Positions 36,646 to 45,478 of a stretch of 64,000 nucleotides of DNA are shown here, piece after piece (position 1 is the first letter of the stretch; the number at the start of each line of letters is the position of its first letter). This stretch comes from Methylomonas sp. 11b. GTDB lineage: Bacteria > Pseudomonadota > Gammaproteobacteria > Methylococcales > Methylomonadaceae. Position numbers and translations under genes: made by a program. Where the stretch lies: positions 4,707,741 through 4,771,740 of the forward strand of contig NZ_KI911557.1 in assembly GCF_000515215.1 (NCBI RefSeq). The letters run 5' to 3'. Below the pieces are notes generated by a model, which was not told the origin of the DNA, ran no database searches, and saw only the letters and a program-made list of their open reading frames with translations.

Positions 36646-37464
36646 ATGCCTTCCAGTGTTTCCAGCAATATCGAAATAAAAGCCGACACTTCCGCCGCCA
36701 ATGATAGCAGCGCTTTCATTGAGAAAATTCGCCCGGATACCGGTATTTCGGAGCCTGTCTACAAGCAATTGCAAAGACGCATTACCGATATGATTCAGTC
36801 CGGCGAGCTCGGTGATGGTATTAGTTTGCCATCCGAGCGGGCTTTAGCGGAAGCGCTGGATCTCAGTCGCACTACGGTGCGGCGTTGTTACGAAGAATTG
36901 CGGGCTCAGGATTGTATTGCTACTCATGGCCGCGCCGGCGTCACAGTCAAAGCGCCACCTTCGCGGATCAATCCGGAGATGGGTAAGTTGAAAGGCTTCA
37001 CTGAGGAAATGCGCGAGCTGGGAATTACCCCGTCCACGCAGATTCTCGAGCACAAGATTGTCGTCGATAGAACTATCGCGTCCATTTTTAATCGTCCCGC
37101 CTCTACTCGATTTCTACGTTTGGTAAGGGTGCGCTTGGGAGACGGTATGCCGCTGTCGCGCGAACTGGCTTGGTATGATTTAACTGTAGCGCCGGCTTTA
37201 GCTGATTGGGACGGCGAAGGATCTGCTTATCAGTACCTGGAGACCCACTGCGACTTGGGCTTGGTCCATGCTGAGCAATCCATAGAAGCAGTGCTGAGCG
37301 ATGAAGTGGAAGCCGCCGTATTCGGTTTTGACCAGCCGGGTCCCTGCTTATTGTTGAAACGTAAAACTTATGCCGACAACGGCCAGATCGTGGAATATGT
37401 CGAAGGCACGTTTCGCGGCGACGCCTATACCTACCGGGTCAATCTGAAAATCCGGCCGAGTTAG
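36646..37464 (+). CDS. GntR/HutC-family transcription regulator with UTRA domain
   Basis: The 272-residue regulator has the GntR winged helix (about 45-110: ISEPVYKQLQRRITDMIQSG, LPSERALAEALDLSRTTVRR) and a C-terminal UTRA ligand domain (TRFLRLVRVRLGDGMPLSRE to YTYRVNLKIRPS) that usually binds a phosphosugar or related effector. The N-terminal 30-40 residues are acidic and non-conserved-looking. The ATG at 36646 is my choice; the ribosome-binding site is weak. Its stop overlaps the stop of the convergent PfkB kinase, a strong hint that the two form a unit. Confidence 0.85.
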   Translation: MPSSVSSNIEIKADTSAANDSSAFIEKIRPDTGISEPVYKQLQRRITDMIQSGELGDGISLPSERALAEALDLSRTTVRRCYEELRAQDCIATHGRAGVTVKAPPSRINPEMGKLKGFTEEMRELGITPSTQILEHKIVVDRTIASIFNRPASTRFLRLVRVRLGDGMPLSRELAWYDLTVAPALADWDGEGSAYQYLETHCDLGLVHAEQSIEAVLSDEVEAAVFGFDQPGPCLLLKRKTYADNGQIVEYVEGTFRGDAYTYRVNLKIRPS

Positions 37465-38405
37465 CCTGCTTTCGGCCTTGGATTGGTTTGCATAAAGTTA
37501 TCAATCTCGGCTTGGCTCGGCAAGCACCCCAATACGCCATGATGCTTGGCAACCAAGGCGCCGCAGGCGCAGGCTCTGCTTAAAGCCTCAGTTAAGCTCA
37601 AATTATTCAGTAAAGCAGTCGCCAGACCCGCGCTGAACGCGTCGCCAGCGCCGGTGGCGTCCAGTGCGGCAACAGGCCAAGCCGGTTGATATACGACGTT
37701 ATCTTTCGTTAAGGCCACGCATCCCGCTTCACCTAACGTTACCACCAGCAGTTCCCCGGACCACGCAATGTGTTCCGACCACGTGGATAAGCTATTTAGC
37801 CACTGTTCCACACTAATTTCATTTTCGCCTCGGCCGAATAATGAAGCGGCTTCGGTTTCGTTTACCACCAAAATATCGGTTAGCTTTAACAAGCCAGGAT
37901 CAGGTTGGCGCCAGGGTGACGGATTTAACATGGTGCGGATGCCGCGCTGACGTGCGATCTCAAAGGCTTTGCGGATCGGCGCTTCCGGGATTTCGAACTG
38001 GGCGTAAATCAAATCTAGGTCGGGAAGCGCGGCCAAGTTCTGTTCGATATGTTCTGCACTTAGCAGGGCGTTGGCACCTGGATAAACGGCCAAAAAATTC
38101 TCGCCGTTTGGGCCAATAAAACCGACACCAAAACCGGATTGCGGTCCCGTTCTTAGAAGCCAGCGGTCGTCCACTCCTTCATCCTTAAGTAATGTAATCA
38201 CATTGTCCGCAACAGCATCCATTCCCAGCGGCAATAGCATTGCCACCTCAGCGCCAAGCCGATGCGTGGCTAAACCGACATTCAAACCCTTACCGCCGTG
38301 CTCCTTAAGTAAGCCGGTAGCTTGCATGGATTCGCCCGAACAGGGCAGGTGCTCAACATGCAGGCAGTGGGCATGGACATAGCTGGCTAAAACTAGGATG
38401 GACAC
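37461..38405 (-). CDS. PfkB-family carbohydrate kinase (ribokinase-like)
   Basis: The 314-residue kinase phosphorylates a sugar or nucleoside with ATP. The N-terminal GGKGLNVGLATHRLGA motif binds substrate. NPSPWR and VVNETEAASLFG are the usual middle motifs, and DATGAGDAFSAGLA carries the catalytic aspartate and the anion hole. The exact substrate (ribose, fructose, adenosine and others) cannot be told from these motifs. The stop codon overlaps that of the GntR gene (tail-to-tail, no terminator between). Together with SemiSWEET it suggests a small sugar-salvage cluster. Confidence 0.87.
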   Translation of the reverse strand: MSILVLASYVHAHCLHVEHLPCSGESMQATGLLKEHGGKGLNVGLATHRLGAEVAMLLPLGMDAVADNVITLLKDEGVDDRWLLRTGPQSGFGVGFIGPNGENFLAVYPGANALLSAEHIEQNLAALPDLDLIYAQFEIPEAPIRKAFEIARQRGIRTMLNPSPWRQPDPGLLKLTDILVVNETEAASLFGRGENEISVEQWLNSLSTWSEHIAWSGELLVVTLGEAGCVALTKDNVVYQPAWPVAALDATGAGDAFSAGLATALLNNLSLTEALSRACACGALVAKHHGVLGCLPSQAEIDNFMQTNPRPKAG

Positions 38406-38535
38406 GCAAACTCCAATTCTCGGAAAAAATCTGTGAAATAGTACCGAAATAAATCCAAGAATTTACGATTGACGCAAATATTTCTATCTGGTATTTCTAT
38501 GGTACCCAAATTGAATACCAAAAAAGAGAGCCATC

Positions 38536-39396
38536 ATGAAACGTCAATACATCATAGCTGGGCTATTACTTTGCAGCTCACCCACGCTACATGCTTATAC
38601 AACATTCGCTAGCGCAGGCGCTAAAGTAGGGGGGCATTCGTATCCCGATCCATCGCCGTACACGGTATTGCCGTTTGCAGATGGTCAAACCGATTCTCAT
38701 ACAAACGCAGTGTCACACGCTTATGGTTCGGTTTACGATCAAGGGTTCGATGCCAACACCGAATCAGGCTATTCCTATAGAAGACAAGCAATAGCTTCAG
38801 CCGACGCTAGTCCAGGCATATTAAAAGCCTACGCCAGTGCCGGTTATTTTTTAGATGGCCCACATCCAAATAATTTGGGTGTGGTTGGAGTTGCCAATGC
38901 CGAATTCACGGATACTTTCTCTATTTTTTCGAGTAAATTATTCGTCGACATTAATATCGAATATCACTTAAGCGGCAGTTTGCAGGGGTTAGCAAAAGTC
39001 AAAGGCGGCTTAAAAATATCTTCGTACGATGACACGTTTAACATTAACGCGAGTGAGGCTTTGGCCTCCCCCCTGCAGTTTAATTGCTCATCAAACATTA
39101 ACTCGTGTACCGGCAAAGCCACTGTTTCAGTACCTGCCAATTGGGATATATCGATTTCCGGTTTTTTGGAAGTTCTTGCTGCAGCCAACACCGATGAAAG
39201 CCATAAATACGGCGATGCTCTTGCCAATTACGGCAATACTGCCCGGATATTTATTAGCCCGGTAGATACGAGACAACGCATAGTCAGTAGCAGTGGTTTT
39301 GATTACTCCCCTGTACCACTTCCAGCTTCCGTTTGGCTATTTGGCAGCGGCATTCTGGGTTTGCTTTTCCGGCCGAGAAAGCCTTTATGGCGGTAA
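38536..39396 (+). CDS. PEP-CTERM-type (VPLPA) exported protein, copy 1
   Basis: The 286-residue protein has a signal peptide (MKRQYIIAGLLLCSSPTLHA) and a C-terminal sorting signal VPLPASVWLFGSGILGLLF plus a basic tail RPRK. This tripartite tail is the PEP-CTERM variant recognised by exosortases and leads to cell-envelope processing. The mature part is rich in Ala, Ser and Tyr and aligns by eye with the next gene (LASPLQFNCSSNINSCTGKA here, SFSCSWMASCTGVA there, both with a Cys pair). No exosortase is in the window. GAGAG precedes the ATG. Confidence 0.82.
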   Translation: MKRQYIIAGLLLCSSPTLHAYTTFASAGAKVGGHSYPDPSPYTVLPFADGQTDSHTNAVSHAYGSVYDQGFDANTESGYSYRRQAIASADASPGILKAYASAGYFLDGPHPNNLGVVGVANAEFTDTFSIFSSKLFVDINIEYHLSGSLQGLAKVKGGLKISSYDDTFNINASEALASPLQFNCSSNINSCTGKATVSVPANWDISISGFLEVLAAANTDESHKYGDALANYGNTARIFISPVDTRQRIVSSSGFDYSPVPLPASVWLFGSGILGLLFRPRKPLWR

Positions 39397-39438
39397 CGCC
39401 AGGTTAAAATTTTTCAACCTATCTTCCCAGAGGTTCGC

Positions 39439-40269
39439 ATGAATCGATTTACAATTTTACTGCCGTTATTTACCGTAATGGCTTATATGCCGGCGGCCAA
39501 CGCCTACACCACATCCTTGACCGTGATAGCCAGCGCCAATGCCGCCTACGGTAGTCAATCCTATGATGCTGATTCCAATGTCGTGAATAATATCGATGGC
39601 CCGTCCGCGGACTCCGTCAATGCGTTTTATAAAGTACCCAATAACGGTGGGCCGGGCAGTCTCTCGGAGATTTATCGTTCGTCCGCTAGCGGTTTTGTGA
39701 GTCCGGGTGTATTGAAAGCCAGCGCCAGCGCCAGCGCGACGGCCTATGCCGCCAATGTCGCCAGTGGTAGCAGTAAAGTGTCGTTTGCCGATAACTTCAA
39801 GTTGGTGGGGCCCAGCGGTCGAAACATCGATCTGACCTTGACTTACTTAGTGTCAGGAGCGCTATCGGGAACCGCCGCCGCTAGCGGTACCGTTCAACTT
39901 AGTACGGGTGACAGGATCTCTTTCACGGAAAACGGCTATACGCCGCGTAGTTTCAGTTGCTCATGGATGGCGTCATGTACCGGGGTGGCGACATTTTCGG
40001 TGCCGGTCAATACCTTGATTTCGTTGGACGCCTTTCTAGAAGTCGGAGCGGGTGCCAGCAGCTATTTCAAACCAACCCTGACCGAGTCCTCGGCCAATTT
40101 TGGGAACACCGGTTTGGTGTATCTCGGTATTGCCGACAGCCGTTATCAGTTGCAGAGCGGCAGCGGTTTTAGCTACGCCCCCGTGCCATTACCCGCCGCG
40201 TTTTGGAGCTTTGCTGCCGGTCTGTGTGCATTTGGTTTTTCTAATTTGCGCAAGCGGGTAATAGGCTAG
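39439..40269 (+). CDS. PEP-CTERM-type (VPLPA) exported protein, copy 2
   Basis: A 276-residue paralogue of the preceding gene, 42 bases downstream. It has a signal peptide (ILLPLFTVMAYMPAANA), an Ala/Ser-rich middle with the conserved segment LVSGALSGTAAASG and a Cys pair (about residues 174-180), and the sorting tail VPLPAAFWSFAAGLCAFGF with RKR. Both copies begin the mature part with AYTT. Tandem duplication is the likely origin. Such proteins are often found with exopolysaccharide in biofilm-forming gammaproteobacteria. Confidence 0.82.
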   Translation: MNRFTILLPLFTVMAYMPAANAYTTSLTVIASANAAYGSQSYDADSNVVNNIDGPSADSVNAFYKVPNNGGPGSLSEIYRSSASGFVSPGVLKASASASATAYAANVASGSSKVSFADNFKLVGPSGRNIDLTLTYLVSGALSGTAAASGTVQLSTGDRISFTENGYTPRSFSCSWMASCTGVATFSVPVNTLISLDAFLEVGAGASSYFKPTLTESSANFGNTGLVYLGIADSRYQLQSGSGFSYAPVPLPAAFWSFAAGLCAFGFSNLRKRVIG

Positions 40270-40459
40270 TTCAATACCCGATTGCCGCTACTCAAGCACG
40301 GCAAAAGTATTCGAAACCGAATCCTTTGCCGTTCCGGAACGCTCTATGATCGGCAGCGGTGCCGTAATCCCGCTTCTGCCTCTCGGCCGCTGATAAGTTG
40401 TTACAATGCTCGCTCAATTTAAATACGCTGCTGATACATGGGCCAGAGAAGCATCATCA

Positions 40460-40996
40460 ATGAAAACCAGAGATAGAAGACACGGTGTCGTGCTAGTGCA
40501 CACGGGTGAAGGTAAAGGTAAGTCCTCAAGTGCGTTTGGCATGGTGTTCCGCGCCGCCGGCTGGGGTATGAAAGTCTGCGTGATCCAATTCATCAAAGGC
40601 CAATGGCAAACCGGTGAGCAAAGGGCCGCGACGCGTTTCGAAGAAATAGAATGGCATGCCTTGGGCGACGGTTTTACCTGGGACACCAAGAACCCGGAAC
40701 AGGACATCAAGACCAGTCGGGAAATTTGGGAGTTTAGTAAGCAAAAAATCCTCTCCGAAGAATTCGATCTAGTGATCCTGGACGAAATCAATTATTGCTG
40801 CGGCTACGGCTGGATCAGCGGCCAGGAAATCGCCGATTTCATCAAAAACGACAAACCCGCCTGGCTGCATTTGGTGATGACCGGCAGGAATGCGGCGCCG
40901 GAAGTCATTGAGGCTGCCGACACGGTCACCGAGATGACCAGAATCAAGCACGCTTATGCCGCCGGCATCAAGGCCGAGCAGGGCGTGGAATTTTAA
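40460..40996 (+). CDS. cobO: Cob(I)alamin adenosyltransferase, CobO/BtuR type
   Basis: The 178-residue enzyme transfers the adenosyl group of ATP to cob(I)alamin. It has the P-loop HTGEGKGKSSSAFG (14-27), the FIKGQW motif, the VILDEINYCCGYGW segment with acidic residues and the C-terminal GIKAEQGVEF, typical of the family. I chose ATG at 40460 because MKTRDRRHG matches the usual beginning. No cobalamin riboswitch is visible in the 190 bases upstream. It stands apart from other cobalamin genes, except for the distant cbiX at 8649. Confidence 0.93.
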   Translation: MKTRDRRHGVVLVHTGEGKGKSSSAFGMVFRAAGWGMKVCVIQFIKGQWQTGEQRAATRFEEIEWHALGDGFTWDTKNPEQDIKTSREIWEFSKQKILSEEFDLVILDEINYCCGYGWISGQEIADFIKNDKPAWLHLVMTGRNAAPEVIEAADTVTEMTRIKHAYAAGIKAEQGVEF

Positions 40997-41057
40997 GCTG
41001 AAAAAAAGCCGGGCTTCTGGCAAAATTGACGGTTTTTAATCTAGGCTCAAGACCACT

Positions 41058-41465
41058 ATGCAACAAGCAAAAAAACTTATCGAACAGTACTATCAAGCAT
41101 TCAACAGCGGCGACATGGATACCTTTCTGAGCTTGTTGACCGATGATGTGGTACATGACATTAACCAAGGCGACCGCGAGCAAGGCAAGACCGCTTTCGC
41201 AGAGTTCATGAAAAAAATGAATCACCACTATAAAGAACAGTTGGTGGACATGGTGATTATGGCCAACGAAGAAGGCACGCGCGGCGCGGCCGAGTTTGTG
41301 GTGTTGGGCGAATACCTGAACACCGACGAAGGCCTACCGGAAGCCAATGGCCAAACCTATCGCTTGCCGGCCGGCGCGTTTTTCGATATCCGCGACGGCA
41401 AAGTAGCGCGCATCACCAACTACTACAATTTGGGCGATTGGATTGCGCAGGTTGATCCGCAGTAA
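41058..41465 (+). CDS. SnoaL / NTF2-like (ketosteroid isomerase fold) protein
   Basis: The 135-residue product has the NTF2-like pattern: IEQYYQAFNSGDMDTFLSLL at the N-terminus, a long middle sheet and the end RITNYYNLGDWIAQV. This cone-shaped fold serves many small-molecule enzymes and binding proteins, so no reaction can be assigned. It lies 61 bases after cobO on the same strand. Confidence 0.8.
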   Translation: MQQAKKLIEQYYQAFNSGDMDTFLSLLTDDVVHDINQGDREQGKTAFAEFMKKMNHHYKEQLVDMVIMANEEGTRGAAEFVVLGEYLNTDEGLPEANGQTYRLPAGAFFDIRDGKVARITNYYNLGDWIAQVDPQ

Positions 41466-41570
41466 GGCTTTTGTCAGGCGCATTGCCGATACCGGTCAAT
41501 TGGCATAGAATCCGAAGGGTGACAATTCGGATTCGCCGAAAAAATAACTACAAAACAGAGGAGAGCAACA

Positions 41571-41933
41571 ATGGGTGAAACACAGAAATTGATGATCGCT
41601 GTCGTGGGGGTGTTTGTAGCCGGTTTTATCATGGTGGGCGTCAGCAAGGATCAATCCAACGAGGAAAAAGAGGCAGCCGCGCAAATTCGCACGCTGGTGG
41701 CTATGCAGGAGATGGCTACCCAAAAATGTCCTAAATTGATCGAAAACAAAACCGGAACTCAGGTTTATTTCCCGTCCAAAACCGATACGGACAAAACCAC
41801 CTACGTAACGATGGAATGGATAGGCGAGAAAGACTCCAACTTCAAAACCGCATCATGCACCTTGCATTTGGCATTGGGCGGCGTCTCGAAGCTGGTTATT
41901 GACGACAAGGTTTTGATTGACAAGAAATTTTAA
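41571..41933 (+). CDS. Small protein with N-terminal membrane anchor, unrecognised
   Basis: The 120-residue product has one hydrophobic segment (residues about 8-24) followed by a charged soluble domain with two cysteines (near 54 and 97). A strong ribosome-binding site (GAGGAGAG) precedes the ATG. The C-terminal part is Lys-rich (VIDDKVLIDKKF). I recognise no family; a secreted or anchored accessory protein is likely. Confidence 0.7.
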   Translation: MGETQKLMIAVVGVFVAGFIMVGVSKDQSNEEKEAAAQIRTLVAMQEMATQKCPKLIENKTGTQVYFPSKTDTDKTTYVTMEWIGEKDSNFKTASCTLHLALGGVSKLVIDDKVLIDKKF

Positions 41934-42314
41934 TTAGAGGCGGCGTTTTGCGCGATAGCTGGAAACGTCGTCTTGTCTCCAATCGGATCGGTTAGCGGTG
42001 AAAGATATCGTTAGCCGATTTGTCAGTGTTTTTCTGAACATCGACGCCGGGTGTGGTCGTCGTCATTCGCAAACTAACCGTAGCAACCGAACAGGCAAAA
42101 CGGTAGGCTGTTCGCCAATCCTGTTTGCAGGTAAAACAGTTAACGCATCTATTGACGGATGCTCGGTTTGCCGGTGATCGTAAAGTCAGGAAAGGCGTAA
42201 TCGATCAGATGCTCAAGTCGGGTTTTATGGTTTCGGGGCGGAAGCAGGGATATGACGTTTCCCGGATGTTTCAGACTAAAAACACAAGAATAATAATTAA
42301 CTAGAGGTGAAAAG
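41934..42314. other. 380-base gene-free region upstream of the cold-shock gene
   Basis: No supported gene. CCTGTTTGCAGG near 42118-42129 is a short hairpin and overlaps a second possible pairing (CTGTTT/AAACAG). A GGTG ribosome-binding site precedes the ATG at 42315. A long 5' leader would be usual for a cold-shock gene, so this stretch may be transcribed. Confidence 0.4.
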
Positions 42315-42635
42315 ATGGCGGATACGACCATCCTAAAGGGTGTTTTAAAAACCTGGAAAGACGATAGAGGTTTTGGCTTTATTCAGCCGGATAATGGCGA
42401 CAAAGATATTTTTGTCCATATTTCTTCGTTAAAAGGCATGGCCCGCCGTCCTGTGCGCGGCGATGTGATGTTCTATGAAGTTGCCCGCGATACCGGCGGT
42501 AAATTAAAAGCCGTCAATGCTCGCATCGAAGGCGTGGCTTACGAACAAAAAACCGCGAAACCTAAAATCTGGTTGTGGCTGCTGGCGTTGGTACTTGGTT
42601 TGGTAAGTGCGGCGGTAGCGGCTTATTTTTTATAG
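42315..42635 (+). CDS. Cold-shock-domain protein with C-terminal membrane anchor
   Basis: The 106-residue protein joins a cold-shock domain (residues 1-70) to one transmembrane helix (about 84-104). The domain has both nucleic-acid-binding motifs, GFGFIQP and DIFVHIS. The anchor (KIWLWLLALVLGLVSAAVAAYFL) makes it unusual, since most Csp proteins are free. Similar proteins in proteobacteria carry a DUF1294 membrane segment at this place. It would hold single-stranded nucleic acid near the membrane; this is inferred. Confidence 0.85.
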   Translation: MADTTILKGVLKTWKDDRGFGFIQPDNGDKDIFVHISSLKGMARRPVRGDVMFYEVARDTGGKLKAVNARIEGVAYEQKTAKPKIWLWLLALVLGLVSAAVAAYFL

Positions 42636-42703
42636 CGTGCCGAACAGCTGTCATTGGTAGCAGATACTATTGACCGAGATTTTTTAACCAAAAAGAGTAA
42701 AAC

Positions 42704-43339
42704 ATGGACTGGCTACACTATTTGACCGATATTCTGCTGCACATCGATAAACATTTGGCCAATATCATCAGCGACTACGGCACGCTGACCTATGCCATTT
42801 TGTTTTTGGTGATTTTTGTCGAGACCGGTTTCGTGGTGATGCCGTTTTTGCCCGGCGATTCCCTGTTGTTTGCCGCCGGTGCGTTCGTGGCAATGGATGC
42901 TTTCAATCTGCCGATATTGCTCGGTGTCTTGGGAGCTGCGGCGGTGCTGGGCGATACCGTCAACTATTGGATAGGCCGCAGCATTGGTCAGAGCGCCTAT
43001 TCGCTGAGCTGGGTAAACCGCGAACACCTTGATCGCGCCCAAGCGTTTTACGATACCTATGGCGGCAAAACCATCGTGCTGGCGCGTTTTGTACCGATTG
43101 TGCGCACCTTTGCGCCGTTCGTGGCCGGGATAGGCAAAATGCCTTACAGCACTTTCATTCTGTATAACATTGTCGGCGGAGTGGCATGGGTGTTGATCTG
43201 CGTGTTTGCCGGCTATTTCTTCGGCAATATTCCGCTGGTGAAGAAAAACTTCGAGTTGGTAGTGTTGGGCATCGTGCTGATTTCGATCTTGCCGATCGTG
43301 CTGGAAGTTTGGAAAGCCCGTAAACAAGCCAAGCAATAA
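42704..43339 (+). CDS. DedA-family membrane protein
   Basis: The 211-residue protein has the DedA pattern: FLPGDSLLFAAGA in the N-terminal half and ARFVPIVRTFAPFVAGIGKM, with the conserved arginines, in the second half. DedA proteins act as lipid scramblases or flippases needed for envelope homeostasis. Starts 69 bases after the cold-shock gene; the AI-2E-family gene follows six bases after its stop. Confidence 0.92.
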   Translation: MDWLHYLTDILLHIDKHLANIISDYGTLTYAILFLVIFVETGFVVMPFLPGDSLLFAAGAFVAMDAFNLPILLGVLGAAAVLGDTVNYWIGRSIGQSAYSLSWVNREHLDRAQAFYDTYGGKTIVLARFVPIVRTFAPFVAGIGKMPYSTFILYNIVGGVAWVLICVFAGYFFGNIPLVKKNFELVVLGIVLISILPIVLEVWKARKQAKQ

Positions 43340-43345
43340 GGGCGC

Positions 43346-44428
43346 ATGATGGTAGAAATGAACGATTCGCAAAAGTGGTTTGTACTGGCCTTTATATTGG
43401 CGTTCGGCGGTCTGTTGTATGTGTTGGCGCCAGTGCTGATGCCTTTTGCCTTCGCGGCGATTCTCGCCTACTTGGGCGATCCAGTCGTGGATAGGCTGGA
43501 AACTTTGCAATTCCGAGGCTGGCGTTTAAATCGGACGCTGGCGGTCGTGGTGGTTTTTTCCGGTATCATTTTTTCGATAGCGGCGCTGCTGATCGTCATT
43601 ATCCCGGCCCTGGAGTATCAGATCGGTGAATTCATCGACAAACTGCCGTCGTATCTAAACTGGATAAACAAATCGGTCGTGCCGGGTTTACAAAAATATC
43701 TGGGACGGACGATTAGACCGTTGCGCGAAGATCAGTTAATCAATCTGATCAGGAGTCATTGGCAAGATGGCGGCGGCGTTGCTGAAAACCTGATTCAATC
43801 GGTCTCCCATTCCGGTGCCGTCATCGTCGGCTGGGTGATGAATCTGGTATTGATTCCGGTAATCACCTTCTATTTGCTGCGCGATTGGGACGACTTGGTG
43901 GCGCGGATTCATGATTTGTTTCCACGTCGCTTTGCCGGCACCGTCGCCAAACTCGCTAGCGAAGCCGACGATGTGCTTGGCGCGTTCATGCGCGGCCAGT
44001 TTTATGTGATGCTGGCGTTGGGCATTATTTATAGTGTCGGCTTGTGGTTGGTGGATCTGGAGTTGGCCTTGGTGATAGGCATGCTGGCGGGTTTGGTCAG
44101 TTTCGTGCCGTATATGGGCGCCATTACCGGCATCGTGTTTGCGTGCATCGCCGCGCTGCTGCAATTTCAGGATGCTGTGCATTTGTTGCCGGTTTTGATG
44201 GTTTTTGCGGTAGGGCAGAGCATGGAAGGCATGTTGTTGACGCCTTGGCTGGTCGGAAACAAAATTGGTTTGCATCCGGTAGCGGTGATGTTTGCCGTGC
44301 TGGCAGGCGGTCAGCTGTTCGGGTTTTTAGGCGTATTGTTGGCCTTGCCGGTGGCCTCGGTGATTATGGTGCTGTTGCGGCATATCCATGAGCGCTATAC
44401 CTTCAGCGGTTTTTACAGCAAGGGTTAG
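43346..44428 (+). CDS. AI-2E transporter (PerM/YdiK) family permease
   Basis: The 360-residue membrane protein has about eight segments, with PVLMPFAFAAILAYLGDPVVDRL near the N-terminus, FYLLRDWDDLV and the C-terminal half FVPYMGAITGIVFACIAAL and FGFLGVLLALPVASVIMVLL. Family members are putative permeases (AI-2 export, cation antiport, or unknown). The signature does not identify the substrate. It starts six bases after the DedA gene and overlaps the next by one base if its GTG start is used. Confidence 0.88.
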   Translation: MMVEMNDSQKWFVLAFILAFGGLLYVLAPVLMPFAFAAILAYLGDPVVDRLETLQFRGWRLNRTLAVVVVFSGIIFSIAALLIVIIPALEYQIGEFIDKLPSYLNWINKSVVPGLQKYLGRTIRPLREDQLINLIRSHWQDGGGVAENLIQSVSHSGAVIVGWVMNLVLIPVITFYLLRDWDDLVARIHDLFPRRFAGTVAKLASEADDVLGAFMRGQFYVMLALGIIYSVGLWLVDLELALVIGMLAGLVSFVPYMGAITGIVFACIAALLQFQDAVHLLPVLMVFAVGQSMEGMLLTPWLVGNKIGLHPVAVMFAVLAGGQLFGFLGVLLALPVASVIMVLLRHIHERYTFSGFYSKG

Positions 44429-44436
44429 TGTTCGCC

Positions 44437-45210
44437 ATGCGCATTGCGTCGTTATTCGCGGCATTATTGCTAATCTCGACGCCGGTGTTTGCGACTGATA
44501 GCAGCAGAGAGCAGGACTTCGCGACGGCCATACAGCAACAATTGTCCATGGGGCAGGCGATTTGGTTAAAATCCGCCGGCAACACTTTTCTGGCGCTCTA
44601 CACCGACGCGGAAAAGACCGACAATAGTCGGGTGGCAATCATACTGCACGAAATGGGCGAGCATCCCGATGCCAAGCCCTTGATTCATCGCTTGAGAACC
44701 ACATTACCGATGCATAATTGGGCTACGCTTGCCGTACAGATGCCTATCAGGGAAAGCGGTGCGCAGTCTGATGACTATTACCCGCTGTTCGACGAGGCAC
44801 GTGAGCGCATTGATGCGGCTGTGGAGCATCTCCTAAAAAACGGTGCGAAACATATCGCGATTATCGGCTATGGCATGGGGGCGTTGATGGCCGCGTATCG
44901 GCTCGGCGATAAACCCAATGATGTGACGGCCCTGGTATCGATTAGTTTGCCGGTGCCGCAAACGACCGCAACGCAGGCGCAAAGCCTCGATTTGATTAAA
45001 AAAGTGCAATTGCCTTTTTTGGATGTGTATGCCGAGTTCGATTTACCGGCAGTGCTCGATAGCGCCCGGCAACGGCGCATGGCCGGCAAGGATAATCCGG
45101 TGTATCGGCAGATAAGAATGGATGGCGAGGATCACGGCTATCAACAAGATTACGATTTGCTTGTAAAGCGCGTATATAGTTGGCTGACCACGACGGTCAG
45201 CGAAGATTAA
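44437..45210 (+). CDS. DUF3530 family exported protein (alpha/beta-hydrolase-like)
   Basis: The 257-residue protein starts MRIASLFAALLLISTPVFA, a signal peptide. It contains AIILHEMGEHPDA and IIGYGMGALMA. The latter looks like a nucleophile elbow but has Gly-Tyr-Gly instead of the Gly-X-Ser-X-Gly serine, as in DUF3530 proteins, so it is probably not a serine hydrolase. A GTG at 44428 overlapping the previous stop is a possible alternative start. The family has no known activity. Confidence 0.78.
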   Translation: MRIASLFAALLLISTPVFATDSSREQDFATAIQQQLSMGQAIWLKSAGNTFLALYTDAEKTDNSRVAIILHEMGEHPDAKPLIHRLRTTLPMHNWATLAVQMPIRESGAQSDDYYPLFDEARERIDAAVEHLLKNGAKHIAIIGYGMGALMAAYRLGDKPNDVTALVSISLPVPQTTATQAQSLDLIKKVQLPFLDVYAEFDLPAVLDSARQRRMAGKDNPVYRQIRMDGEDHGYQQDYDLLVKRVYSWLTTTVSED

Positions 45211-45234
45211 TAATTATTACAAAGGGTGTAACAC

Positions 45235-45471
45235 ATGCTTTTATCCGAGGAATTGGTCGCGGAAATTAAATTTTTATCCTTGTTCAATCTGGAGTCCGTA
45301 CAAGAAGGTGTCAAGGTGCATGGAAATGCCGATCCGGTGTTGATCGGTGCGGCGCAACGCCTGTTCGACAAAGGTTTGGTTACCCAGCATGACGGCGGTT
45401 ATCTGACCGACCTGGGTATAGAAGTGGCGGAACACGCCCAACGGATGTTGACGATTTTGCAGTCTAACTAA
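45235..45471 (+). CDS. TIGR02647 family protein
   Basis: The 78-residue protein is small, acidic and helical, beginning MLLSEELVAEIKFLSLFNLE and with DKGLVTQHDGGYLTDLG in the middle. The family is conserved in gammaproteobacteria and annotated as possibly DNA-binding. It starts 24 bases after the DUF3530 gene and converges with the DUF6164 gene, only seven bases apart. Confidence 0.82.
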   Translation: MLLSEELVAEIKFLSLFNLESVQEGVKVHGNADPVLIGAAQRLFDKGLVTQHDGGYLTDLGIEVAEHAQRMLTILQSN

Positions 45472-45478
45472 CGACGAT

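Noticed and set aside
40270..40459. Cobalamin riboswitch ahead of cobO
   Set aside because: The conserved B12-box and the characteristic stems are not visible in this stretch.
42713..43510. 265-codon frame antisense to the DedA gene
   Set aside because: Low-complexity His/Gln-rich composition from the reverse of membrane codons; antisense shadow.
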